Assembly (NCBI RefSeq): GCF_042685265.1
Contig: NZ_JBHUMX010000004.1
Length of the DNA stretch: 64,000 nucleotides
Reading direction: 5' to 3' (one strand)
DNA from: Oceanobacillus_B kapialis
GTDB taxonomy: Bacteria; Bacillota; Bacilli; Bacillales; Amphibacillaceae
Every line of letters begins with the position of its first letter. Position 1 is the stretch's first letter. Under the pieces are notes generated by a model. That model did not search any database. It worked only from the letters and a program-made list of their open reading frames with translations, and was not told where the DNA came from. Of this stretch, positions 1 through 9,647 are shown in pieces. A program made the position numbers and the translations under genes.

Positions 1-38
1 ATAGTTTCCGTTACAAAGAATCCTTATTACATGAATAA

Positions 39-483
39 TTAGAGGTGGCAAGTGGCATACAATTTTAAGTGCCATTTCATACATTTTTTACTTGCCAAAT
101 ACAACATGTAATTCATTAAAGCATTAGATTTCTGAGCGGTGTTTTTTTGTCTCGCTAAATTATTTAGAAAATCTATACGTTCTTCTGACTCAATATATTG
201 GATACCTATTATGTTACCTGGTACATATTCATCATCTGTTTAAGAGAACAGCTTTTCTATTGTTTTAAAGTCTTTGCTCTAAAGACTTTCTCTCTCGAGG
301 TGAAGTGCTAGGTATAAAAAGTATTCATCATCAATTCTTGCATCCGATTTCCACCAAGACAAATCCATTGGTCTAGACCGGCCTTTAACCCTATCAAACT
401 TCAAGTCTTGTATATAAGAGTCAAATCCAAGCCATTCCCCTAGATTTGTGTAATAATCTATTTCACGTTGCGTGACATGGAGC
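39..483 (-). pseudogene. Remnant of an unknown gene with two in-frame stops
   Basis: One reading frame on the minus strand runs for about 148 codons but is broken by a TAG near 290 and a TAA near 240. The pieces read like ordinary protein, for example LGEWLGFDSYIQDLKFDR, RPMDLSWWKSDARIDDEYFL and LASKKCMKWHLKLYATC. An in-frame stop lies just upstream of 483 and no start is visible, so the 5' end is missing. I do not recognise the family. The stretch from 484 to 853 holds no supportable gene. Confidence 0.5.
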
Positions 484-853
484 GATTATATGATTGGGGT
501 AAATTCATTTTACGATAATTAGTACATAACGTTCGAAAAATTGCATAAAATTAAAATAACAGTTGTCCACTACTAGCCATCTCCCATATTTACTATTCTG
601 ATTTTAATTTGTAAGCTAGATCAATATAATGTTGGATTTATCATTGGTAATTTTATAATGATAATCATCTATACTATCTTAAAAGACGTAAGGACTCCTT
701 CCTATTTTCATTATACGGCAACCAAGCCTTTCTACAACTCTTCTTTAATTGAGGTGCTGAGTAGAATGGAATGATAGCCAATATTTTTATGATTATTGTT
801 GGTAGTTGGGTTTTATAGAGTAAGTAGGAGTAACCAGTCTGGCTTCTATTTGA

Positions 854-1869
854 TTAATGAAACCGAAATTTATATCCTGTTTGCGTTTCTTCACTTGTTA
901 AATCTAAATCTACGAAGGACTTATTCAATTCGTCATCGGATCGATTTTCTTTATAGTTATGACTCCAAGTCCAATCTAATAGGTTGTTTAAATTTGATAG
1001 AGCTGTTCTTAACTGCTGTATTTGTCGATCGTTAGCTGAAAGTTTAATATCCGGATGTATATAACTAGATATCTCGTTTAGCGACCTTGCTAAATAGTTA
1101 ATCCAGTGCCACGTATTATCTATAGAATCATTTGGAGCTTCTTTCATTATTTCAGATAAAATAATCAATTCTGCTTCTTTATTTGTAAATCTTGCTTGTT
1201 GTAATGTTTTATTTATAGCCCTGGACTTTTGTACATATCTTAACTCCTGAAAAAGAGGATGCTTATCAAGCTTTTTCAAGGCATCCCCATCAGTTCCTGT
1301 CAATTTACGGTCGACTAATAAACCATAAAGTCTTGAGAATTGTTTAGTCGGAATTGACATGTTATAGATTACTTCTAAAGCATGCTGACTAGCTCTTTTT
1401 GCAGAGACCTCATCTCGTAAACTTTTATCAAATTCTCTAATTTTTTTCATTCGATTAATTTGAGACTGTTTTGGTTGCACTACCTCAATTACTTCTTCAT
1501 TTGAATAATGCCCTGCTTCTTGATAGTTTCTATAACATTTTGTACCTCAGCACCTATAATTCTCTTGGAGGTATTATGAAGGTGAAATCGCAGTGTTTCT
1601 CTTTCCAGTTTTGTACCCACGGTTTCTTTTAAACGAAGGACTTTTATAATCTTAAAATCCCCGTTGTAAAGAGCTACCTCTTTTAGCGCTGAATATCTTC
1701 GAAACCCGTCAATTAGATAATACTTTTCCTCTTTATCTGGTCCCACAACATATAGTGGAGTAAGAAGACCTTCTCGCTGGATATTTTCCTTCAAGATTTT
1801 GATATCAGGATGAAATCTGTTTTCTAAATCCCATACGAGCTGATCCAAGTATACCTCTAGAATGTCCAT
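854..1869 (-). pseudogene. ParB-like nuclease-domain protein, split by one frameshift
   Basis: The first 126 codons (1869 to 1489) show a ParB/Srx N-terminal fold, with KENIQREGLLTPLYVVG followed by the box LIDGFRRYSALKEV. That frame stops at 1489. The neighbouring frame is open across the junction (HYSNEEVIEVVQPKQS) and continues to 854 as a 208-codon helical tail. A single missing base near 1510 restores one protein of about 337 residues. ParB-domain proteins of this size occur on plasmids and integrative elements, where they bind or partition DNA. No ParA is next to it. It is either a decayed gene or a sequencing error. The ATG at 1869 follows a GGGGG-type ribosome site. Confidence 0.65.
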
Positions 1870-1998
1870 ATAAAACCCCCGTTCTATATGATGATTTACA
1901 TTAATCTATGAAAAACAAAGGTTGTCTAAGAACAAATTGGTTCCAAAAAAATACATATCATCCCTGTTTTCTGCAAAAACTAAGACGGGTGAATTATC

Positions 1999-2817
1999 GT
2001 GACATATAAAATAACACTAAGACAACAAGTGATTTTGGATGAGTTAAAAGCATTTCATTTTGATGAGTGTCCCACTATTGATTGGGAAATGAAAACCAAA
2101 GAACCATTTCCGAAGGATTCAGTTGGACCAGAGGAAGGATTCTGGGTTCAGAAAGAGAAGGAATTTGAAGTTAATTTCTTTTCCAAATTAGTGGGGATAA
2201 ATTCAATTATTAATAGTTATTACAAATTAAATAGAAACAAAGCAAGAAAAAGAGATACTCTACTTTATCAAAAATGGAAAGAGAATTACTCATTTGCTAA
2301 AAGTATGTTGGATGGCCAACAAGAACTATGGAGAGAAGCTGTAAAGACACATGCAACTTTCCTTAAGAAAAGTGATATCGCGCAAGCTTATAGTTTATAT
2401 GTTTATGATTCGAAGACAGTAGAATGTGATGTCTTTCTTCATACGCTGGATAAAATAATCCCAAGCAAAGTTGAAAAAACCACAAAACGAGGGAAAATTA
2501 GTTACCATGAAATGCCGAAAACAAAGCGCTATAATTTATACCAATATTATGTATACAGTTGTTTAAACAAGATAATCAATGATTTGTTCGCAGTATTACC
2601 TTGTGAGAGGGTATTTATTAATGGTGTACGTGGTTCTTATGAAAAACATCAGCCTATTTTATCCATTGTTGTGGAACGAGAGAAACATAAACAAACAAGG
2701 TGTCCAAAGAGTACACTAGAGAAACATCAACAGATGGTAACATTTAAAAAGAGAAGAGGCTTTTATCCTTTAGACAGGGTTTATTCCCCACAGATCCTTT
2801 TCAAGGAGGATGAATAA
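1999..2817 (+). CDS. Hypothetical protein in the left accessory segment
   Basis: This open frame of 272 codons uses a GTG start behind a GGGTGA-type site. I do not recognise the family. The protein is basic and soluble with no signal peptide or membrane segment. Its middle is helical with many Lys/Arg, and the C-terminal third contains short strands (ERVFINGVRG, PILSIVVERE) before a basic tail. It overlaps the following T5orf172-type gene by 8 bases, which points to translational coupling and a shared job. Accessory-element DNA metabolism is possible from context but no motif proves it. Confidence 0.6.
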   Translation: MTYKITLRQQVILDELKAFHFDECPTIDWEMKTKEPFPKDSVGPEEGFWVQKEKEFEVNFFSKLVGINSIINSYYKLNRNKARKRDTLLYQKWKENYSFAKSMLDGQQELWREAVKTHATFLKKSDIAQAYSLYVYDSKTVECDVFLHTLDKIIPSKVEKTTKRGKISYHEMPKTKRYNLYQYYVYSCLNKIINDLFAVLPCERVFINGVRGSYEKHQPILSIVVEREKHKQTRCPKSTLEKHQQMVTFKKRRGFYPLDRVYSPQILFKEDE

Positions 2818-3265
2818 AATGGATTTATTAGGTTTAGCGAGTGTCGCTTTGATTATTATTATCATTTACAAAGTTTATATAGCAAGTAAAGGAAAGGAAA
2901 CCATTAAATCTGAAATACAAGAATGGCATCATTTAGCTCCTTTAAGCCAGCGATATGATTCAAGGGGGGTAAACACTAGTTTTGTTTATTTTATAAGGGA
3001 GTCAGGTATGCAGCGTATTAAAATAGGCAAAGCAAATGACCCTGAACAGCGTAAAAAGGAGTTAAGCACCGGTTCAGCGCACAACCATGAAATTGTTCAC
3101 CTCATAAAAAGTGAGAATCCATTTAAAACAGAAAGTTTATTTCACAAACATTTTAGAGAGAAAAGATGTAAAGGAGAATGGTTTAATATAACGGAAGAGG
3201 AGTTAAGGTGGGTCCAAAAAGAAGATTATCCAAGAGAAATTGAAGATTCCATAAAGGGGTATTAA
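2810..3265 (+). CDS. Membrane-anchored T5orf172 (GIY-YIG-related) domain protein
   Basis: The product is 151 residues. Residues 4-24 form one hydrophobic segment (LLGLASVALIIIIIYKVYIA). Residues 58-140 match the T5orf172/MUG113 domain: FVYFIRE, RIKIGKANDPEQRKKEL, a central His/Glu region (TESLFHKHF) and a closing GEWFNIT. The domain is related to GIY-YIG endonucleases and is usually found in phage or mobile-element proteins. A membrane anchor in front of it is less common. A second in-frame ATG at 2819 could also be the start. Coupling to the upstream unknown gene by an 8-base overlap suggests a two-gene unit. Confidence 0.7.
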   Translation: MNKMDLLGLASVALIIIIIYKVYIASKGKETIKSEIQEWHHLAPLSQRYDSRGVNTSFVYFIRESGMQRIKIGKANDPEQRKKELSTGSAHNHEIVHLIKSENPFKTESLFHKHFREKRCKGEWFNITEEELRWVQKEDYPREIEDSIKGY

Positions 3266-3394
3266 AAGCGAGTGAATACAATGGTATATTGCGGCAGGTT
3301 TAATTATTTTCAAACAATAAGTACCAACATTAGACTTGCCTTATTTTTCAATGAAAATATAGAATATATTTAAATAATAATCAAAAGAAATGAG

Positions 3395-4962
3395 GTGCAG
3401 AAAATAATTACAATCAGTACTTTTCTAAAACAAATAAAACCACTAAATGTAGAACTAATCTCGGGAGAAAACGGAATTAATAAGAAAATGGAATATATCA
3501 ATATACAAGAATTTGCTTTGAAGAGTAATAGAATAAAGAAACATGGCGTATTAATGACAACATTCGCATCACTCCCCGATTCTCAGAAAATCATAGAACA
3601 TTTACAATGGTTATTATCTAAAGAAATACATGCTGTTGGAATACATAGCGTATTTATTAAAAAAATCCCAGATGAAGTTATCTCCTTTTCGAATGCTAAT
3701 AACTTACCAATATTTTTGATACCTGAGGAAGTTTCATATCAGCAAATTATGCAAGTTTACTTTGAGTTACTGGTAGAAGATACAAACAAAAAACGTCTAG
3801 AGTTAGAACAGATCAATATAAAAATGCTAAAATCAGTGGCACTAGATAAGGGGGCTCAATATATTGTGTCCATAATGGGTAAGTATCTGAAACTCCCACT
3901 TATTCATTTAGACAAGCATTTAAATATTCAATCCCTTTGGACAGAGGGACTGATAAATAGAAATGAAGTACAACATATTATAGAACAATTAACTAGTAAA
4001 CAAGCGGATTTCTATAGAAGTGAGGAAACATTTTCTTATAATGCACCTTCGGAAAAACTAAATATAAGTTCACTTCGAGTATTGCCTTTAATGGACAATA
4101 TGAATTTTTATGGATGTTTGATTCTGGTTTTTAAAAAAGACTTTTCTGTATTGGATGATTCCGTAATAAATCATGGTAAAACTGCGTTGCTTTTGGATTC
4201 TATTAAGAGCAATACGATGGAGAAGTACTTTATAAATAATGACATAAAAACAATCGAAGCCATACTTCGTACACCAAGTAAAAGAGATGCAGACTTCAAT
4301 AAACCATATCTATATAGTAAAGATTTAAAACAAATCTATTTAATAGAGTTTTATAACCCCACGAACTTTATAAAGCTTTTGAATTCATTTACCAAGAAAT
4401 TATTAAATGGAATCATGCTTCATTAATTTGGATCTTTAACGACCAGATAATCTGTATAGTTAACGATAGTCTCCCTGTGAAATTGCTAGATAATATCAGT
4501 ATTAAATTTGAAGATATATTAATTGGTATAAGCGAAAAATCTAATCATACAACACAGGAGAGTATACTAGAGAAGTATGAACAGGCCCAATTTGGATTGA
4601 AAGTCGGCAGATACAAAGGCCAAAAAATTAATGAATGGGCAGCCCTTGGGTATGACAAATACCTTTATGCAGTTCAACAGAATGAAATACTACAAAAATC
4701 TGCTTTGAATTTTCTTAAACCTCTAATAAAACATGATGAAAAATTTAATTCTGAATTAATACTTACTCTGAGCGTATATTTAGATAGCTTTTTCAGCCTT
4801 AAAAAAAGTGCAGAAGCATTATTTATTCATAAAAATACGGTTAAATATCGAATAAATAAAGTTAAAGAATTATACAAAGATATAAGTCTTGAGGATCCAG
4901 AATCTTATTTACTATTCTCATTATCATTAAAACTATATAGGATTTTAGAAAAAAATAAATGA
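3395..4962 (+). pseudogene. PucR-family transcriptional regulator, frameshifted
   Basis: Two open pieces make one PucR-type regulator. Residues 1-130 are the PucR N-terminal domain (FLKQIKPLNVELISGENG, NNLPIFLIPEEVSYQQIM). Residues 140-270 look like a GAF-type sensor. The last 60 codons (to 4962) hold the PucR C-terminal helix-turn-helix (SAEALFIHKNTVKYRINKVK). The first frame stops at 4426, but the other frame is open from about 4375 (FEFIYQEIIKWNHASLIWIF) into the C-terminal part, so one base change near 4378 breaks a protein of about 522 residues. The GTG at 3395 is the assumed start. It sits inside the GAGGTG motif, so an ATA or ATT a few codons later is possible. It probably controlled the hydrolase and symporter downstream. 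Confidence 0.75.
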
Positions 4963-5156
4963 AGCTATTCATTATCGTCCACGAATTCTAATATTGAAAT
5001 TTTATCCAGAAACAAAACTAATTGATATTTTTGTTTCCCCAAACCAATGAAAAAGTTATTTAAATTAGATAAAATCCAAAATAATTAAAAAATTAAGTGA
5101 TTTGTTTCTTTTGAAATGGTAGATATCTCTTTAATGTATCATTGAATTACTTATTT

Positions 5157-5174
5157 GTTGATAGCGCTATCAAC
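5157..5174. promoter_or_regulatory. Perfect 18-bp palindrome, LacI-type operator
   Basis: GTTGATAGCGCTATCAAC is a perfect palindrome 42 bases before the M24 hydrolase start. The central CG with TGATAGCGCTATCA arms is typical of LacI/GalR-family operators and is also close to a CcpA cre site. The local regulator is PucR-type, so the cognate LacI-family protein, if any, lies outside the window. Confidence 0.6.
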
Positions 5175-5215
5175 TGAGTTTAATTCCAAAATATTATTAT
5201 AAGGGGAGTATATTC

Positions 5216-6349
5216 ATGAATGTAAATAAAAGAATTGCTAAATTAAGAGAAATTATGGCAGATAAGGAAGTGGAGCTTTCTATTATCAATAATTTTGAAA
5301 ACCAGTTTTACTTTACAGGTTATAAAGCAATAATCTATTCGAGACCCATCGTGTTGACAGTAGATACACGGGAAATCAATCTAATCGTTCCATCATTAGA
5401 AGAGACAAATGCTAGAAATGAAACAAATGCCGATAAGTTTTATGTATATCATGAAACGTTAAAAGAAGATGGGAGCGGCGGCTCACATATTGAGCAGTTA
5501 AAAAAGCTTATTTCTAAATATCCTAAGAATATTAAAGTTGGTGTGGAATTTTCTTCAATGCCAGTATTACTTGGTAATATGTTAAAAGATGCAGGGTTTG
5601 AATTAGTTAATATAGAGCGGGATCTTGAAGAAATGAGATTTATTAAGGATCAAGAAGAAATTGATTTGATTACCGAGTCTGGTAGATTAGTAAGTCTAGC
5701 ACTCAAGAAATCCTTGGAAAATGTTAGAGACGGTATAACTGAAATAGAGTTTGATCAATTTGGAACAGAAGCTTTATTCAATGAAGTAGCGAAAAAACAC
5801 CCTAACTCCATGCTGGATTTTTTTGTTATGTCGCCATCTGGCTTAGACAGAAGTATTTTGCCACATGCTTTTTCTAATACAAGAAAATTTGAAGCAAATG
5901 AGATAGTTATACATAGTCGGCAAGTAGGGCTGAACGGATATCGTGCTGAATGTGAACGAACCTTTTTTATAGGCACTCCGACAGAAAAACAAAAGGATGC
6001 TTTCAAACTAGCTCAAGAGGCACAAGCAGCAGCATTAGACTTTATAAAAGTTGGTGTAACTGCTAAAGAAGTGAATGAAGTTGCTAGACAAATATTTAAA
6101 AAAGCAGGTGTAGAACAGTACAATCTCCATCGAACGGGTCATGGCATTGGAATCGGTCTACATGAACAACCTTCGTTACGATATGATAATGATCTTATTC
6201 TTCAAGAAGGAATGGTTTTTTGTGTGGAACCGGGTATTTATATCCCTCAAATCGGAGGCTTCCGTCATTCCGATACTGTCGTACTGAAAAAAGATGGTAC
6301 TCACTTAATTACCGAATATCCAAGGGATTTGGATTCTCTAATTTTCTAA
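5216..6349 (+). CDS. M24-family (creatinase/prolidase-fold) hydrolase lacking metal ligands
   Basis: At 377 residues it has the usual layout: a creatinase N-terminal domain (about 1-130) followed by a pita-bread domain. The fold motifs are clear: HRTGHGIGIGLHEQP near 305, FCVEPGIYIP near 340 and GGFRHSDTVVL near 352. True M24 aminopeptidases bind two metals through Asp-Asp-His-Glu-Glu. Here the first Asp site reads IHSRQ, the second is Glu in GYRAECERTF and the last Glu is Ser in RHSD. This resembles metal-independent members such as creatinase, so a C-N hydrolase of a small amide or amino-acid derivative is likelier than an Xaa-Pro peptidase. The ribosome site is AAGGGGAG. The symporter follows 30 bases on. 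Confidence 0.8.
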   Translation: MNVNKRIAKLREIMADKEVELSIINNFENQFYFTGYKAIIYSRPIVLTVDTREINLIVPSLEETNARNETNADKFYVYHETLKEDGSGGSHIEQLKKLISKYPKNIKVGVEFSSMPVLLGNMLKDAGFELVNIERDLEEMRFIKDQEEIDLITESGRLVSLALKKSLENVRDGITEIEFDQFGTEALFNEVAKKHPNSMLDFFVMSPSGLDRSILPHAFSNTRKFEANEIVIHSRQVGLNGYRAECERTFFIGTPTEKQKDAFKLAQEAQAAALDFIKVGVTAKEVNEVARQIFKKAGVEQYNLHRTGHGIGIGLHEQPSLRYDNDLILQEGMVFCVEPGIYIPQIGGFRHSDTVVLKKDGTHLITEYPRDLDSLIF

Positions 6350-6379
6350 GAACTGCTAGATCCGAAGAGGAGGAAGTAT

Positions 6380-7756
6380 ATGACGGAATATCTAGTTGCT
6401 GTTAGTGTCTACCTGCTAGCTATGGTATTGGTGGGAGTATATTTTGGCAGAAAATCTATTAAGGGTAATGAAGATTTTATGGCAGCTGGAAGATCGTTAC
6501 CGCTTTGGGTAGTTGCTGGTACACTTTTAGCTACCTTTACAGGTTCAGGGACAATTGTTGGAGGGGCTAGTTTCATTTATCAATATGGCCCCTTTGCAGC
6601 AATATTTAACCTTTCTGGTGGGATTTTAGGAGCAATTATTTTATATTTTCTAGCAGGGCACATACGCCAGGGAGAAGCTTATACAGTACCTGAAATTATT
6701 GAAAAAAGATTCGGAGCCACCACCAGATTAATTTCCTCCATCATTATTCTTCTTGCTTTTATAGGTATTACTGCATATCAATTTACTGGTGGTGCTTATG
6801 TTTTAGAGATAACAACCGGTTTACCTGTTGAAACAGGGGCTATTATTATTGGAGTTCTGGTTATCTTTTTAACTGTGAGCGGAGGATTGTTCTCTGTTGC
6901 CTATACAGATGCACTAAGTGCTTTATTTATAGTTGGAGGCTTCCTGATGGGTCTTCCTTTTGTGTTGAATGCAGTTGATGGGTTTTCGGGTTTAGCAATG
7001 TCCTTGCCTGAAACTACAAAATCATGGAATGGTGGGCTTAGCATTCCACAGCTTTTGGGATATTTCTTACCTTTATTTCTCCTTGTATTAGGAGATCAAA
7101 ATATGTACCAGCGTTTTGCCGCAGCAAAGGATCCAACTGTTGCTAGAAAGTCAACTATAGGTTTTTTCTTTGGAAGCATATCAGTTATCGCTTTAACGAT
7201 TGTTTTTGCAACTACTGCAATTGTTTTATTCCCAAACATCGCTCCTGATACAGCGGTATTACATTTAGCTATAAATGGATTGCCCATACCATTAGGAATG
7301 ATGATCTTATGTTCAGCAGTCGCATTTATCATTACCACTGCTACTTCCTATCTGTTATCAGCTTCTGGAAATATTATTTACGACTTATTTAAAAGATACA
7401 GCAAAAAGGATATCTCTGATCAAAAATTATTAAAGTATAACCGGGTTACGGTGGTAGTACTTGGTATATTTGCCTATGCATTAGCCATGTACTTCCCTAC
7501 TGTTTTGGAACTTCAAATGTATTCATACACCATGTATGGCGCAGCACTTACTCCAGCTATACTAGCTACAATCTTCTGGAAACGCGCTACAAAAGCTGGG
7601 ATTCTAGGTTCTATGCTTACGGGTGCATTAGGTACAATATTCTGGGAGGTCGTTTTGGACAAACCGTTTGAGTGGAACAGTGTTTTATTTGCACTACCTT
7701 TATCGGTACTTACTTTAATTATTCTAAGTCTACTTACTGGTAAGAATAATAACTAG
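6380..7756 (+). CDS. Sodium:solute symporter (SSS family)
   Basis: The product is 458 residues with about 12-13 hydrophobic segments from residue 4 to 455. The N-terminus is typical of the SSS family: an outward first helix, then YFGRKSIKGNEDFMAAGRSLPLWVV, and LLATFTGSGTIVGGASFIYQYG near helix 2, where the family has its sodium site. It would import a small organic solute with Na+. It starts 30 bases after the M24 hydrolase with GAGGAGG as ribosome site, so the two form an operon for uptake and cleavage of one compound. The substrate cannot be told from sequence. Confidence 0.85.
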   Translation: MTEYLVAVSVYLLAMVLVGVYFGRKSIKGNEDFMAAGRSLPLWVVAGTLLATFTGSGTIVGGASFIYQYGPFAAIFNLSGGILGAIILYFLAGHIRQGEAYTVPEIIEKRFGATTRLISSIIILLAFIGITAYQFTGGAYVLEITTGLPVETGAIIIGVLVIFLTVSGGLFSVAYTDALSALFIVGGFLMGLPFVLNAVDGFSGLAMSLPETTKSWNGGLSIPQLLGYFLPLFLLVLGDQNMYQRFAAAKDPTVARKSTIGFFFGSISVIALTIVFATTAIVLFPNIAPDTAVLHLAINGLPIPLGMMILCSAVAFIITTATSYLLSASGNIIYDLFKRYSKKDISDQKLLKYNRVTVVVLGIFAYALAMYFPTVLELQMYSYTMYGAALTPAILATIFWKRATKAGILGSMLTGALGTIFWEVVLDKPFEWNSVLFALPLSVLTLIILSLLTGKNNN

Positions 7757-7863
7757 TGATTATTATAACCGAGATCTTGAAGCTTCTCATGGGATGTAAA
7801 AGCTAGTAAACAAATTGCTTTATAGAATGTAAATATAATTAACGAATTTGGATCATATGAGAG

Positions 7864-7887
7864 GGCCTTCTTAATGAGGAGGTCTTT
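7864..7887 (+). terminator. Probable terminator after the symporter
   Basis: GGCCTTC and GAGGAGGTC pair with two G-U wobbles around a short loop and are followed by TTTTT. The rest of 7757-8010 holds nothing else I can support. Confidence 0.45.
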
Positions 7888-8014
7888 TTACATGATAAAA
7901 ATATAACTGTACTAAGTTCAAAAGCTTAAGACATAATAATTGATTTAACTTTGCTGTTAGGGAGATCAACTATTATTCCAATTAAAACTAACATAAAACT
8001 TTTAAAAAAAGATA

Positions 8015-8032
8015 TTGTGAAATACTGAACAA
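8015..8032. promoter_or_regulatory. Rex operator 1 upstream of NADH oxidase
   Basis: TTGTGAAATACTGAACAA fits the Rex consensus TTGTGAA-n4-TTCACAA with one mismatch (GAACAA in the right arm). Rex is the NADH/NAD+-sensing repressor of Gram-positive bacteria, and NADH oxidase is a plausible target. Confidence 0.75.
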
Positions 8033-8078
8033 TGTATTATAATAAAACCATAATCACATGGCGTTAGTATAAAATAAC

Positions 8079-8096
8079 ATGTGAAATATTGAACAA
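8079..8096. promoter_or_regulatory. Rex operator 2 upstream of NADH oxidase
   Basis: ATGTGAAATATTGAACAA repeats the Rex-type site 64 bases after the first copy and 25 bases before the NADH oxidase start. Tandem sites 64 bp apart, about six helical turns, would allow cooperative repression or looping. Confidence 0.7.
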
Positions 8097-8121
8097 ACTA
8101 AACCATAGGAGTTGTTAAAAA

Positions 8122-9489
8122 ATGAGAGTAGCAGTTATTGGATGTACACACGCGGGAACGGCAGCGATTAATAATATAGTTAATCTTTACCCTGATGCAC
8201 AAATTGATGTTTTTGAAAAGAATGATAATGTATCCTTCCTATCTTGTGGAATTGCGCTTTATGTAGGTGGAGTGGTGGAAGATCCGAATGGACTGTTTTA
8301 TGCTTCTGTAGAACAATTTGAAAAGCAAGATGTACAGATGCATATGAACCATGAAGTGATTTCTTGTGATATAGATAGCAAACAACTACAAGCAAGAGAT
8401 ATGAAAACACAAATTACACAAAACTATAGCTATGATAAGTTGATCATTACATCTGGCTCTTGGCCTGTAACACCACCAATCCCTGGTTCTAATTTAGATA
8501 ATGTTTTGTTATGTAAGAACTTCCACCATGCGAAGGAGATTATTAAACGTTCAGAACCTGTAGAGAATGTTGTGGTTGTGGGAGCAGGCTACATTGGGAT
8601 TGAGCTTGCGGAAGCTTTTGAGGAAAATGGTAAAAACGTTACGTTAATTGATAGTGAAGAACGCATTTTAAATCGTTATTTAGATAGTGAATTCACAGCA
8701 CCTGTTGAAACAACTTTTGAAGAACGCGGCATTGATTTAGCCCTTGGTCAAACTGTTGCAAAATTTGAGGGAACAAATGCAGTAGAAAAGGTCATCACAG
8801 ATAAAGGCGAATATAACGCAGACCTTGTGGTGATGTGTATTGGGTTTAGACCAAATACAGAACTAGTGAAAGGCCAAGTGGATATGTTAGGCAATGGCGC
8901 CATTGTCGTGGATGAATATATGCAAACGAGCAGGAAAGATGTGTATGCAGCAGGGGATTGCTGTGCGGTATACAATAATGCTTTGCAACAGCCGACATAT
9001 ATTCCATTAGCAACCAACGCGGTAAGAATGGGAACGCTTGTGGCGCATAACCTGCTAAGCCCTGTATTAGCCCACCCTGGCACACAAGGTACGTCAGGTT
9101 TGAAGATATACAATCATAACATTGCCTCAACTGGTTTAACGGAAACAAGTGCCAAGATAGCAGGATTATCTGTAGGGAGTGCGTTGCTCACAGATAACTA
9201 TCGTCCGGAATTCATGCCAGAGAATGCGGTTATCCAATTGAAGCTTGTCTATGAATTAGAAACACATCGTATTGTTGGTGCGCAAGTCATCTCTGATGCT
9301 GATTTCACGCAAGCAATCAATACAATAAGCGTTGGGATCTCCAACAATATGACGATTGAACAACTAGCTCTAACAGATTTCTTCTTCCAACCACATTACA
9401 ACAAACCAGTCAACTACCTGAACCAGGTCGCAATGGAAGCAATGGCGAAGGAAGTTAAGAGAGGGAAAGAGTTAGAAGTTGTGGTTTAA
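8122..9489 (+). CDS. nox: FAD-dependent NADH oxidase (Nox), CoA-disulfide reductase family
   Basis: The 455-residue protein begins with a flavin-binding motif variant (VIGCTHAGTAA). The redox Cys42 sits in SFLSCGIALYVGG, the hallmark of water-forming NADH oxidases and NADH peroxidase. A second Rossmann motif (VVVGAGYIGIELAEAF) near 155-170 binds NADH, and VYAAGDCCAVYN near 275 closes the FAD site. The C-terminal dimerisation domain (about 325-450) is present. It oxidises NADH with O2 to regenerate NAD+. The ribosome site is AGGAG. Twin Rex operators upstream suggest induction when NADH rises. It stands alone, with a terminator after it. Confidence 0.9.
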   Translation: MRVAVIGCTHAGTAAINNIVNLYPDAQIDVFEKNDNVSFLSCGIALYVGGVVEDPNGLFYASVEQFEKQDVQMHMNHEVISCDIDSKQLQARDMKTQITQNYSYDKLIITSGSWPVTPPIPGSNLDNVLLCKNFHHAKEIIKRSEPVENVVVVGAGYIGIELAEAFEENGKNVTLIDSEERILNRYLDSEFTAPVETTFEERGIDLALGQTVAKFEGTNAVEKVITDKGEYNADLVVMCIGFRPNTELVKGQVDMLGNGAIVVDEYMQTSRKDVYAAGDCCAVYNNALQQPTYIPLATNAVRMGTLVAHNLLSPVLAHPGTQGTSGLKIYNHNIASTGLTETSAKIAGLSVGSALLTDNYRPEFMPENAVIQLKLVYELETHRIVGAQVISDADFTQAINTISVGISNNMTIEQLALTDFFFQPHYNKPVNYLNQVAMEAMAKEVKRGKELEVVV

Positions 9490-9502
9490 ATAATGGATAG
9501 TG

Positions 9503-9550
9503 AAAAACAGCTATTGGATACTTTTGGAGTCCAGTAGCTGTTTTGTTTTT
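9503..9550 (+). terminator. Rho-independent terminator of nox
   Basis: The arms AAAACAGCTA and TAGCTGTTTT enclose an inner stem (TTGGA/TCCA), followed by a T-rich run. Confidence 0.8.
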
Positions 9551-9641
9551 ATGGCTTTCTAGTATTGAGGAGACATAAGTAGAAAGAGGTCATTTTTTAA
9601 ATCAGCTATTTTTTAGAAGAGCTACTACCTTGGATGAAATG

Positions 9642-9647
9642 TATAAT
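9642..9647 (+). promoter_or_regulatory. -10 box of the holin-like toxin mRNA
   Basis: TATAAT lies 72 bases before the toxin start codon. No good -35 box is visible. Confidence 0.4.

Noticed and set aside
484..853. Possible insertion sequence at the left end
   Set aside because: No terminal inverted repeats, no target duplication and no transposase motifs are visible.
796..1035. Plus-strand frame of 79 codons
   Set aside because: It overlaps the better supported ParB-like pseudogene on the other strand and has no ribosome site.
8748..9148. Two antisense frames within the NADH oxidase gene
   Set aside because: Both are shadows of nox, with no start signals and no protein-like domains.
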